Shown here: positions 53,848-64,000 of the stretch, piece by piece
Layout: every line of letters begins with the position of its first letter
Position numbering within the stretch: position 1 is the stretch's first letter
From: G963665925 sp963678925
Lineage (GTDB): Bacteria; Bacillota; Clostridia; Peptostreptococcales; Acidaminobacteraceae
DNA: 64,000 nt
Reading direction: 5' to 3'
Assembly (NCBI GenBank): GCA_963678925.1
Contig: OY787533.1
Location: 496,001 to 560,000 of the forward strand
The notes under the pieces: model-generated
The model's database searches: none
What the model saw: only the letters and a program-made list of their open reading frames with translations
Told to the model about the DNA's origin: nothing
Program-made: the position numbers and the translations under genes

Positions 53848-54801
53848 CTATATCTCAACTTCAGTCCACTCTGTGTTTCTGATTGTCTTTTGAACTATTT
53901 CAATCCCCATGTCTGGGTGAATGGTATCTTCATGGGCAATCGCAACAAGCGACATCCCGATTGCAAATTCAACGGTATCCACCGTATTCAATCCATTCAT
54001 GAATCCATAACCAATGCCTGCAAGAAATGCATCGCCTGCACCAGTCACATTGGTCACTACGGCTGAATTCGCCTTAACCTTTCCGCGTCGGTATCCGTCT
54101 GAATAGAATATACCTTCGGCGTCCAGGCTGATAAAGACATTCTCGACACCCTCAGCATGAAAAATTGCTGCGGCCTCGATAAGCGCTTTATCATCTTTGA
54201 GTGCTATGTTGGCTAACTGTTCTGCCTCATAGCGGTTTGGCTTTATCGTATGGAAGTATTTTATCAGATGTTTAACATCATTCGCCTTCACAGCAGAAAC
54301 GGGATCCAGGATGAATTTTGTTTTCTTATGATAGTGCTTCAGCAAATACTCCAGTTTATCCGGATTGTCCGTATCAACGATCACATACTCGGCATTTTCA
54401 ATAATTTCAGCCTTTTCGTCAATGAATTCATAGCTGAGCTCATTGATGCTTTTCATATCGACAACTGCGGAAACCATTTCACCGCTTTCGTTGAGAATGG
54501 CCATGTAGGTTGGCGTACCACCATTTTGTGTTATGAGTGAGTCCTCCATGTCATAGCCCATTTTTCTGCTATGCTCCAGCATGCCGCGACCCGTTTCATC
54601 GTTTCCCAGTATGGATATGAATTTTGTATTGAGACCTACCCGCGCCATGTTTTCAGCAATGTTTCTGCACACACCGCCGTATGACATTTTCACACAGCCT
54701 GGGTTTGAGTTAAGCGGTATGTAGGATACATTGGTAAAACCTACAATATCGACAACAGAGGCCCCAAACACTAAAATATAAGGCTCTTGAGAGTTAAACA
54801 T
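53848..54801 (-). CDS. PfkB-family kinase, probably pseudouridine kinase
   Basis: This ribokinase-type sugar/nucleoside kinase has 317 residues. The N-terminal GGVCRNIAENMARVG (about 42-56) is typical of the pseudouridine kinase (PsuK) subgroup. The ATP/anion-hole motif with catalytic Asp is NVTGAGDAFLAG near 248-259. No psuG (pseudouridine phosphate glycosidase) is seen next to it, but the neighbour is an RNA-modifying enzyme. The start is ATG 54801 after GGGAG. Substrate assignment is inference. Confidence 0.8.
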   Translation of the reverse strand: MFNSQEPYILVFGASVVDIVGFTNVSYIPLNSNPGCVKMSYGGVCRNIAENMARVGLNTKFISILGNDETGRGMLEHSRKMGYDMEDSLITQNGGTPTYMAILNESGEMVSAVVDMKSINELSYEFIDEKAEIIENAEYVIVDTDNPDKLEYLLKHYHKKTKFILDPVSAVKANDVKHLIKYFHTIKPNRYEAEQLANIALKDDKALIEAAAIFHAEGVENVFISLDAEGIFYSDGYRRGKVKANSAVVTNVTGAGDAFLAGIGYGFMNGLNTVDTVEFAIGMSLVAIAHEDTIHPDMGIEIVQKTIRNTEWTEVEI

Positions 54802-54909
54802 CAAATCTCCCTTTCTGAATTAGTTTACCCTTTATAATACCATAATCGCCAGGCAGTTATAAGGCTAAATCCGAAGATATATAATTCTTAATTTAAGTAA
54901 ACAATTCAC

Positions 54910-54939
54910 TTGACAAAATTCGGAATTTTCTTTTATCAT
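54910..54939 (+). promoter_or_regulatory. Promoter with palindromic operator upstream of ilvE
   Basis: Consensus TTGACA (54910-54915), an 18-bp spacer and TATCAT (54934-54939). The spacer contains a perfect palindrome AAAATTC-G-GAATTTT (54915-54929), placed where a repressor would block polymerase. It is not the CodY motif, whose half-sites are arranged the other way round. Confidence 0.6.
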
Positions 54940-54945
54940 AATACC

Positions 54946-54990
54946 CATAAACCATTAACATATTGGTATTAGCTGATTAATGGGTTTATA
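54946..54990 (+). other. Stem-loop in the ilvE leader
   Basis: ATAAACCATTAA / TTAATGGGTTTAT arms with a single bulge, then a smaller TTCCAC/GTGGAA hairpin near 55036-55053. There is no terminator, so it is a structured untranslated leader of unknown role. The 54802-55146 gap holds nothing else. Confidence 0.45.
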
Positions 54991-55146
54991 AAATGTTTGT
55001 CAAATTTCAACTTTCTTATTAAATCTTTTTCATTCTTCCACATTTAGTGGAACAAAAAAGCGTTTTGGTGTATGATTATGTATAGAAACGTTTTCTTGTT
55101 GTATAGATTTACATATTAAGAAAAATAACAGTGTGAGGTGTATTAA

Positions 55147-56172
55147 ATGAGCAAAACTGCAAATATCGATTGGGGTACATTAGGCTTTAGTTACATTAAA
55201 ACGGACCTGCGTTATGTCTCTTACTGGAAAGACGGAAAATGGGATCAAGGTGCTCTTGTAGAAGACAACAAAATCTCAATTTCTGAAGCGTCTACTTCTC
55301 TGCATTACGGACAGCAATGCTTTGAAGGTCTGAAGGCTTACAGAACAAAAGACGGCTCTATTCAGCTGTTCCGTCCTGACCAAAATGCTAAGAGAATGAA
55401 CCAGAGCTGCAGACGTGTTCTGATGCCTGAGATTTCTGAAGAACAATTTATTGACGCATGTGTACAGGTTGTAAAAGCGAATGAGCACTTTGTTCCGCCT
55501 TACGGCACAGGCGCAACGCTTTACCTGCGTCCATTCGTCATCGGCATAGGCGACAATCTTGGTGTTAAGCCTGCTCCTGAATTCCTGTTCTCAGTATTCT
55601 GTGTTCCTGTTGGTCCATACTTCAAAGGTGGTATGGCTCCAGTAAACTTCACAATTGCTGACATGGACCGTGCGGCACCATACGGCACAGGCGCAGCTAA
55701 AGTTGGCGGCAACTATGCTGGCAGCATGCTTCCACACGAAGAAGCTGTTAAAGCTGGCTACGCTGACTGTATCTACCTGGATCCGGCTACACATACAAAA
55801 ATTGAAGAAGTCGGTGCGGCAAACTTCTTTGGCATTACGCCTGACAACAAGTTTGTAACACCTAAGTCACCTTCTATTCTGCCTAGTATCACGAAGTATT
55901 CTCTAATGCACATTGCTGAGAACTATCTTGACATGGTTATTGAAGAACGCGACTGTCCTATTGACAAGCTGGATGACTTCACTGAAGCAGGCGCATGTGG
56001 TACTGCTGCAGTTATTACGCCAATCGGCGGCATTAACTATAAAGGCAACATGCATGTGTTCCATTCTGAAACTGAAGTTGGCCCTGTTACGCGCAAACTG
56101 TATGATACCCTATGCGGTATTCAGTTTGGTGATGTTGAAGCGCCAGAAGGCTGGATTGTCAAAGTAGACTAA
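55147..56172 (+). CDS. ilvE: Branched-chain amino acid aminotransferase
   Basis: It transfers amino groups between glutamate and the 2-keto acids of leucine, isoleucine and valine. It is a PLP fold-type IV enzyme of 341 residues. The PLP lysine is in GAAKVGGNYAGS (about 182-193). LHYGQQCFEGLKAY and TLYLRPFVIG near the N-terminus and EVGAANFF are typical. GTGAGGTG precedes the ATG. It is monocistronic with a long leader and a terminator. Confidence 0.96.
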   Translation: MSKTANIDWGTLGFSYIKTDLRYVSYWKDGKWDQGALVEDNKISISEASTSLHYGQQCFEGLKAYRTKDGSIQLFRPDQNAKRMNQSCRRVLMPEISEEQFIDACVQVVKANEHFVPPYGTGATLYLRPFVIGIGDNLGVKPAPEFLFSVFCVPVGPYFKGGMAPVNFTIADMDRAAPYGTGAAKVGGNYAGSMLPHEEAVKAGYADCIYLDPATHTKIEEVGAANFFGITPDNKFVTPKSPSILPSITKYSLMHIAENYLDMVIEERDCPIDKLDDFTEAGACGTAAVITPIGGINYKGNMHVFHSETEVGPVTRKLYDTLCGIQFGDVEAPEGWIVKVD

Positions 56173-56227
56173 TTCACCCACCGTATTTTTTACAAATACA
56201 CAAATGAATCTTATGCGCATGCATATG

Positions 56228-56263
56228 AAAAAGGCCCACACAGCTAACCAGTGTGGGCCTTTC
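56228..56263. terminator. Bidirectional terminator between ilvE and the MobA-like gene
   Basis: AAAAAGGCCCACAC / GTGTGGGCCTTT hairpin with a 9-nt loop and T-runs on both strands. Confidence 0.9.
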
Positions 56264-56338
56264 TATTGTATCTGAATGCAGATGTATTTGAAGCGTAGAA
56301 TCACTTATTCAATCAGATACAGGCACATATAGCACCCT

Positions 56339-56941
56339 TTAGCGACGCGCCTCTTTCTTTCGGGCGCACGCTGCCTCAAAGGCTTCTTTAGTATCAATAT
56401 CAAAGTGGATGTCGCTTTTTTCAATCAGGACTTCTAAAACACTTTCCCTATGCGCTGCAATAACCCCGCGTGCCCCCTGATCTCCCTGAACCTCAAGAAG
56501 CTCATCATAATATTGTCGGGGTATGATGACTGGATTTCCACGTCCTTTTGCAGTAACCGGAACAATGATTTTATCCTCATACTCTTCAAAAGCATCAAGC
56601 AGCCGGTCTATATCTTCTGCGTAAATAAAGGGCTGATCTCCAAGTACAAACAGAAGGCCCTCCATGTCAAGCAATTCTCTCACACCTGTCTTCAATGATG
56701 TTGAAAGGCCCTCTTGAGGACTTGGATTGTAAGCATACCCAATGCCGTAGTTTTGTGCAAGAGCCTTTAGAAAATCCGTGCGACTGGAATAGACAAGCAC
56801 CACACGGTCCACCGCTGAGGCGCACACACTGCGTATGACATGTTCTATGACAGGTATTCCCTGAAGGTTCATTTCAAGCTTAGACGTAGCGCTATTCATT
56901 CTCGTTGACATTCCTGCACCCAATATGACTGCACCAACCAT
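56339..56941 (-). CDS. MobA-like nucleotidyltransferase (molybdenum cofactor cytidylyltransferase type)
   Basis: This NTP-transferase fold protein has 200 residues. The nucleotide loop LGAGMSTRM (7-15), LGDQPF (about 99-104), GNPVIIP and GDQGARG match the MocA/CoxC-like group that loads CMP or AMP onto molybdopterin for molybdenum hydroxylases. No xanthine dehydrogenase-type genes are nearby, so the substrate is uncertain. AAAAGGGG precedes the ATG. It lies just after the tRNA cluster terminator. Confidence 0.85.
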   Translation of the reverse strand: MVGAVILGAGMSTRMNSATSKLEMNLQGIPVIEHVIRSVCASAVDRVVLVYSSRTDFLKALAQNYGIGYAYNPSPQEGLSTSLKTGVRELLDMEGLLFVLGDQPFIYAEDIDRLLDAFEEYEDKIIVPVTAKGRGNPVIIPRQYYDELLEVQGDQGARGVIAAHRESVLEVLIEKSDIHFDIDTKEAFEAACARKKEARR

Positions 56942-57017
56942 GCTTTTCCCCTTTTCAACTTCTTCATATGTACATCATCACTTCATCGATAAAATTATAC
57001 CACTAATAAATGCACAT

Positions 57018-57050
57018 AAAAAACCTGGATTGAATATCAATCCAGGTTTT
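57018..57050 (-). terminator. Terminator of the rrn-tRNA operon
   Basis: AACCTGGATTGA / TCAATCCAGGTT arms (12 bp) followed by TTTTTT on the minus strand, just after the last tRNA-Arg. Confidence 0.92.
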
Positions 57051-57052
57051 AT

Positions 57053-57129
57053 TGGTGCGCCGTAAGGGATTCGAACCCCTGACCTTCTGATTCGTAGTCA
57101 GACACTCTATCCAGCTGAGCTAACGGCGC
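57053..57129 (-). tRNA. tRNA-Arg (ACG), second copy
   Basis: 77-nt cloverleaf with encoded CCA. The anticodon loop CTACGAA gives ACG. It is the last tRNA of the array, duplicate of 57931-58007. Confidence 0.96.
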
Positions 57130-57135
57130 ATGTAG

Positions 57136-57209
<74 letters not shown>

Positions 57210-57213
57210 AAAA

Positions 57214-57287
57214 TGGAGCGGGTGAAGGGGATCGAACCCTCGCAACCGGCTTGGAAGGCCGGGGCTCTACCACTGAGCTACACCCGC
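57214..57287 (-). tRNA. tRNA-Gly (TCC), second copy
   Basis: 74-nt cloverleaf with encoded CCA, anticodon TCC. Duplicate of 58174-58247. Confidence 0.96.
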
Positions 57288-57295
57288 AAATAAAT

Positions 57296-57370
57296 TGGAG
57301 CGGAAGACGAGATTCGAACTCGCGACCCTCGCCTTGGCAAGGCGATGCTCTACCACTGAGCCACTTCCGC
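57296..57370 (-). tRNA. tRNA-Gly (GCC), second copy
   Basis: 75-nt cloverleaf with encoded CCA, anticodon GCC. Duplicate of 58256-58330. Confidence 0.96.
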
Positions 57371-57375
57371 ATATG

Positions 57376-57460
57376 TGGTGGTGGGAGAAGGATTCGAACC
57401 TTCGAAGACTCAGTCAACGGATTTACAGTCCGCCCCCTTTGGCCACTCGGGAACCCCACC
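57376..57460 (-). tRNA. tRNA-Tyr (GTA), second copy
   Basis: 85-nt type II tRNA with long variable arm and encoded CCA, anticodon GTA. Duplicate of 58336-58420. Confidence 0.96.
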
Positions 57461-57487
57461 ATTTATATTCAAATCTGCGTCGTATTT

Positions 57488-57572
57488 CTTCGTTGCTCAT
57501 CCTGCCTCAATCAGTTGCGTACCGTTGTACGCGCCTTCAATCGTTAGTCTGGCGTCTCGAACTACTTGCAGC
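57488..57572 (-). repeat. Stable-RNA spacer repeat, tRNA-gap copy A
   Basis: It lies in the only long spacer (57461-57640) of the second tRNA block. It aligns colinearly with the ITS element at 1316-1396, and its central hairpin GCGTAC/GTACGC is conserved with changed bases. No tRNA or gene is seen in this spacer. Confidence 0.75.
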
Positions 57573-57640
57573 TTTAAATCTAAATTGCATTAATGTGTGA
57601 ACTTGCTTTGCAAATTCTTTAATTGCTTCCAAAAATTAAA

Positions 57641-57716
<76 letters not shown>

Positions 57717-57725
57717 ACATTTAAA

Positions 57726-57802
57726 TGGCGACCCAGAACGGACTCGAACCGTCGACCTCCAGCGTGACAGGCTGGCGTTCTAACCAACTGAACTACTGGG
57801 CC
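57726..57802 (-). tRNA. tRNA-Asp (GTC), second copy
   Basis: 77-nt cloverleaf with encoded CCA, anticodon GTC. Duplicate of 58687-58763. Confidence 0.96.
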
Positions 57803-57807
57803 AAAAA

Positions 57808-57883
57808 TGGTGGGAGTAATAGGGCTCGAACCTATGACCCTCTGCTTGTAAGGCAGATGCTCTCCCAGCTGAGCTATACTCCC
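57808..57883 (-). tRNA. tRNA-Val (TAC), second copy
   Basis: 76-nt cloverleaf with encoded CCA, anticodon TAC. It is the first tRNA of the second duplicated block. Confidence 0.96.
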
Positions 57884-57900
57884 ACATTTTGAAACTTAAA

Positions 57901-57926
57901 CCCTAGATTGCTTACGCAACCTAGGG
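57901..57926 (-). other. Stem-loop at the junction of the duplicated tRNA blocks
   Basis: CCCTAG and TTGC / GCAA and CTAGGG arms around GTAA, in the 47-nt spacer between tRNA-Arg and tRNA-Val. The T-run is weak (TTTAAGTTT), so processing or leaky termination is possible. It looks like a relic of the former 3' end of the cluster before duplication (inference). Confidence 0.6.
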
Positions 57927-57930
57927 CAAA

Positions 57931-58007
57931 TGGTGCGCCGTAAGGGATTCGAACCCCTGACCTTCTGATTCGTAGTCAGACACTCTATCCAGCTGAGCTA
58001 ACGGCGC
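57931..58007 (-). tRNA. tRNA-Arg (ACG), first copy
   Basis: 77-nt cloverleaf with encoded CCA, anticodon ACG. It ends the first duplicated block. Confidence 0.96.
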
Positions 58008-58012
58008 ATAAA

Positions 58013-58086
<74 letters not shown>

Positions 58087-58092
58087 ATAATT

Positions 58093-58168
58093 TGGTGACC
58101 CATCCGCGACTCGAACGCGGGACACCCTGATTAAAAGTCAGGTGCTCTACCGACTGAGCTAATGGGTC
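58093..58168 (-). tRNA. tRNA-Lys (TTT)
   Basis: 76-nt cloverleaf with encoded CCA, anticodon TTT. It is present only in the first block, between Gly(TCC) and Cys. Confidence 0.96.
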
Positions 58169-58173
58169 ACAAT

Positions 58174-58247
58174 TGGAGCGGGTGAAGGGGATCGAACCCT
58201 CGCAACCGGCTTGGAAGGCCGGGGCTCTACCACTGAGCTACACCCGC
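58174..58247 (-). tRNA. tRNA-Gly (TCC), first copy
   Basis: 74-nt cloverleaf with encoded CCA, anticodon TCC. Confidence 0.96.
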
Positions 58248-58255
58248 AAATAAAT

Positions 58256-58330
58256 TGGAGCGGAAGACGAGATTCGAACTCGCGACCCTCGCCTTGGCAA
58301 GGCGATGCTCTACCACTGAGCCACTTCCGC
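58256..58330 (-). tRNA. tRNA-Gly (GCC), first copy
   Basis: 75-nt cloverleaf with encoded CCA, anticodon GCC. Confidence 0.96.
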
Positions 58331-58335
58331 ATATG

Positions 58336-58420
58336 TGGTGGTGGGAGAAGGATTCGAACCTTCGAAGACTCAGTCAACGGATTTACAGTCCGCCCCCTTT
58401 GGCCACTCGGGAACCCCACC
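58336..58420 (-). tRNA. tRNA-Tyr (GTA), first copy
   Basis: 85-nt type II tRNA with long variable arm and encoded CCA, anticodon GTA. Confidence 0.96.
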
Positions 58421-58448
58421 ATTTATATTCAAATACACTGTGCATCTC

Positions 58449-58533
58449 CGCGTTGCTCAGTTTCTCTCAGTCGGTTACGTACCTTTGTACGTGCCCTCCT
58501 TCGTTCAACTGTGCGCCTTGATCTGCTTGTGTC
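58449..58533 (-). repeat. Stable-RNA spacer repeat, tRNA-gap copy B
   Basis: It lies in the long Thr-Tyr spacer (58421-58601) of the first block and is homologous to 57488-57572 and to the ITS copies. Compensatory changes keep the central hairpin (ACGTAC/GTACGT). It has diverged much more than the flanking tRNAs. No gene is seen in this spacer. Confidence 0.75.
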
Positions 58534-58601
58534 TTTAAATGTAAATTGCATTAATGTTTGAATTTGCATAGCAAATTCTTTTGTTGCTTCCATAAGATAA
58601 A

Positions 58602-58677
<76 letters not shown>

Positions 58678-58686
58678 ACATTTAAA

Positions 58687-58763
58687 TGGCGACCCAGAAC
58701 GGACTCGAACCGTCGACCTCCAGCGTGACAGGCTGGCGTTCTAACCAACTGAACTACTGGGCC
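58687..58763 (-). tRNA. tRNA-Asp (GTC), first copy
   Basis: 77-nt cloverleaf with encoded CCA, anticodon GTC. Confidence 0.96.
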
Positions 58764-58768
58764 AAAAA

Positions 58769-58844
58769 TGGTGGGAGTAATAGGGCTCGAACCTATGACC
58801 CTCTGCTTGTAAGGCAGATGCTCTCCCAGCTGAGCTATACTCCC
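58769..58844 (-). tRNA. tRNA-Val (TAC), first copy
   Basis: 76-nt cloverleaf with encoded CCA, anticodon TAC. It begins the duplicated block. Confidence 0.96.
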
Positions 58845-58848
58845 ATTT

Positions 58849-58923
58849 TGGTGACCCCTGGGGGAATCGAACCCCCGTTACCGCCGTGAAAGGGCGGTGT
58901 CTTAACCGCTTGACCAAGGGGCC
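58849..58923 (-). tRNA. tRNA-Glu (TTC)
   Basis: 75-nt cloverleaf with encoded CCA, anticodon TTC. Single copy in the window. Confidence 0.96.
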
Positions 58924-58953
58924 TGGTATAAGGTAATACTGGAAAAATTCAAA

Positions 58954-59029
58954 TGGTTGCGGGGACAGGATTCGAACCTGCGACCTCCGGGTTATGAGCC
59001 CGACGAGCTGCCAGCTGCTCCACCCCGCG
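58954..59029 (-). tRNA. Initiator tRNA-fMet (CAT)
   Basis: CAT anticodon with the three consecutive G-C pairs of initiators (GGGCTCATAACCC), unpaired first acceptor base (CGCGGGG...CCCCGCAACCA), and encoded CCA. Confidence 0.95.
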
Positions 59030-59084
59030 TCATATGTGTAATGCTTAAGTTGTTTTATCTATAACTGCCAATTGATTGACGAAA

Positions 59085-59173
59085 TGGTGCCGGGGACCGG
59101 GATCGAACCGGTACGATACTAAGTATCACGGGATTTTAAGTCCCGGGCGTCTGCCAGTTCCGCCACCCCGGCA
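59085..59173 (-). tRNA. tRNA-Leu (TAA)
   Basis: 89-nt type II tRNA with long variable arm and encoded CCA, anticodon TAA. Confidence 0.96.
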
Positions 59174-59181
59174 GTTATAAA

Positions 59182-59256
59182 TGGCTCCAAGGGTGGGACT
59201 CGAACCCACAGCCTACCGGTTAACAGCCGGTTGCTCCACCATTGAGCTACCTTGGA
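59182..59256 (-). tRNA. tRNA-Asn (GTT)
   Basis: 75-nt cloverleaf with encoded CCA, anticodon GTT. It is the first tRNA after 5S rRNA, 11 bp away. Confidence 0.96.
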
Positions 59257-59266
59257 ACATTTCGAA

Positions 59267-59382
59267 ACCGGCGACGACCTACTCTCCCAGGGGGCTTCCC
59301 CCCAAGTACCATCGGCGCAGAAGAGCTTAACTGCTGTGTTCGGAATGGGAACAGGTGTGACCTCTTCGCCATCGTCACCGGA
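59267..59382 (-). rRNA. 5S ribosomal RNA
   Basis: About 116 nt with the 5S landmarks (CCGGTGACGATGGCGAAGAG at the 5' end; GAACACAGCAGTTAAGCTCT inside). It lies between 23S and the tRNA cluster; its ends pair as the terminal helix. Confidence 0.96.
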
Positions 59383-59466
59383 TTTCTTATGAAGAATTGC
59401 TCCTTCAAAACTGCACATGATCTAAAAAGACGTATGTTTCACTTTGGTTTGACCCAAATTCTTATT

Positions 59467-62379
<2,913 letters not shown>

Positions 62380-62692
62380 AATTTTTAACCGCACATGCAT
62401 CTTGCTACTCTTCGTTGCTGGTCATCTCTCTGTCAGTTGCGTATAGTATACGCGCCTTCCTTCGTTCTGCCTGCGCCTCGATTAGCAAGCGCCTGAGCGC
62501 TTAAATAACTGTTCTCTGATTAATTAATCAATGAGTATTTATAATTCGAGTTTGAGTTTGTTTACCTCAGTGAAACTGTATCTTCCCTAAAACTTAGTTA
62601 AACTTCATTTTTGGTTTGATACGTTTTCGTCTTCTAATTCATATGCAGTTTTCAAGGTGCAATCTGTGAAGTTATTCGCTAAAAAGCGAAAA
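62380..62692 (-). other. ITS segment between tRNA-Ala and 23S
   Basis: Nearly identical to the left ITS up to 62662, including the hairpin element at 62410-62490, then a unique stretch before tRNA-Ala. No gene. Confidence 0.9.
62410..62490 (-). repeat. Stable-RNA spacer repeat, copy in right ITS
   Basis: Identical to the left ITS copy at 1316-1396 and homologous to the two tRNA-cluster copies. Confidence 0.75.
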
Positions 62693-62768
62693 TGGTGGAG
62701 GTAACAAGATTCGAACTTGCGACCCCCTGCGTGCAAGGCAGGTGCTCTCCCAGCTGAGCTATACCCCC
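62693..62768 (-). tRNA. tRNA-Ala (TGC) in the rRNA spacer
   Basis: 76-nt cloverleaf with encoded CCA, anticodon TGC. It is present only in the right operon's 16S-23S spacer. Confidence 0.96.
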
Positions 62769-62829
62769 ATGTGCTTCACATGTTATTTAGAGACTTTCAG
62801 TCTCTCAAAATTAAACAGTATAGAGTACG

Positions 62830-64000
<1,171 letters not shown>

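Noticed and set aside
54910..54930. CodY box at the ilvE promoter
   Set aside because: The palindrome half-sites are AAAATTC/GAATTTT, not the AATTTTC/GAAAATT arrangement of CodY.

Overview
The window reads as chromosomal DNA of a low/mid-GC anaerobic Firmicute of class Clostridia. Evidence: two rrn operons with Gram-positive-type spacers, a split GlgC/GlgD glycogen pathway, HydE/HydG with a TM1266-type regulator, T-box regulation, class I cyclic-di-GMP riboswitches, and strong AGGAGG-type ribosome binding sites. Family-level placement (perhaps Fusibacter-like) is only a guess.

Layout. Both ends are rRNA, transcribed leftward. The left edge holds the 5' part of a 23S and a complete 16S (1-3171). 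The right side holds a 22-tRNA set, 5S, complete 23S, tRNA-Ala and a truncated 16S (57053-64000). The two rrn operons are same-direction repeats flanking about 58 kb. Inside lie: a small membrane protein and a divergent topoisomerase IV-like pair (3.7-8.6 kb); an ACT protein-hom-thrB-lysC operon, with an apparent in-frame second start in lysC (9.3-13.2 kb); a phosphate regulon phoB-phoR / pstS-pstC-pstA-mcp-pstB-phoU (13.4-23.5 kb); an HD-GYP c-di-GMP phosphodiesterase, an XRE-TPR regulator and a T-box-controlled proline-type symporter (23.8-28.6 kb); NYN/OST-HTH protein, ssb, deoD and TM1266 regulator (28.7-31.3 kb); two chemoreceptors flanking idi, a small membrane protein and hydE-hydG (31.4-39.4 kb); a metallophosphoesterase and an unusual ParB-like/BMP fusion (39.6-42.2 kb); a complete glycogen operon glgB-C-D-A-P-pulA (42.3-52.5 kb); then an rRNA methyltransferase, a PfkB kinase, ilvE and a MobA-like nucleotidyltransferase.

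Most notable. Upstream of pstS, between the phoR terminator and a four-repeat Pho box promoter, sit two tandem class I c-di-GMP riboswitches followed by an intrinsic terminator. The pst operon carries its own chemoreceptor gene, and an HD-GYP phosphodiesterase lies next to phoB. Together these suggest that phosphate uptake, chemotaxis and c-di-GMP signalling are wired together here. A second candidate is an unclassified leader upstream of hydE: a strong promoter, mutually exclusive GGAGG/CCTCC pairings ending in an intrinsic terminator, then a perfect 25-bp inverted repeat. A roughly 85-nt structured element recurs in the 16S-23S spacers and inside the tRNA cluster.

Many start codons are chosen from Shine-Dalgarno placement rather than the longest frame; each entry says where.
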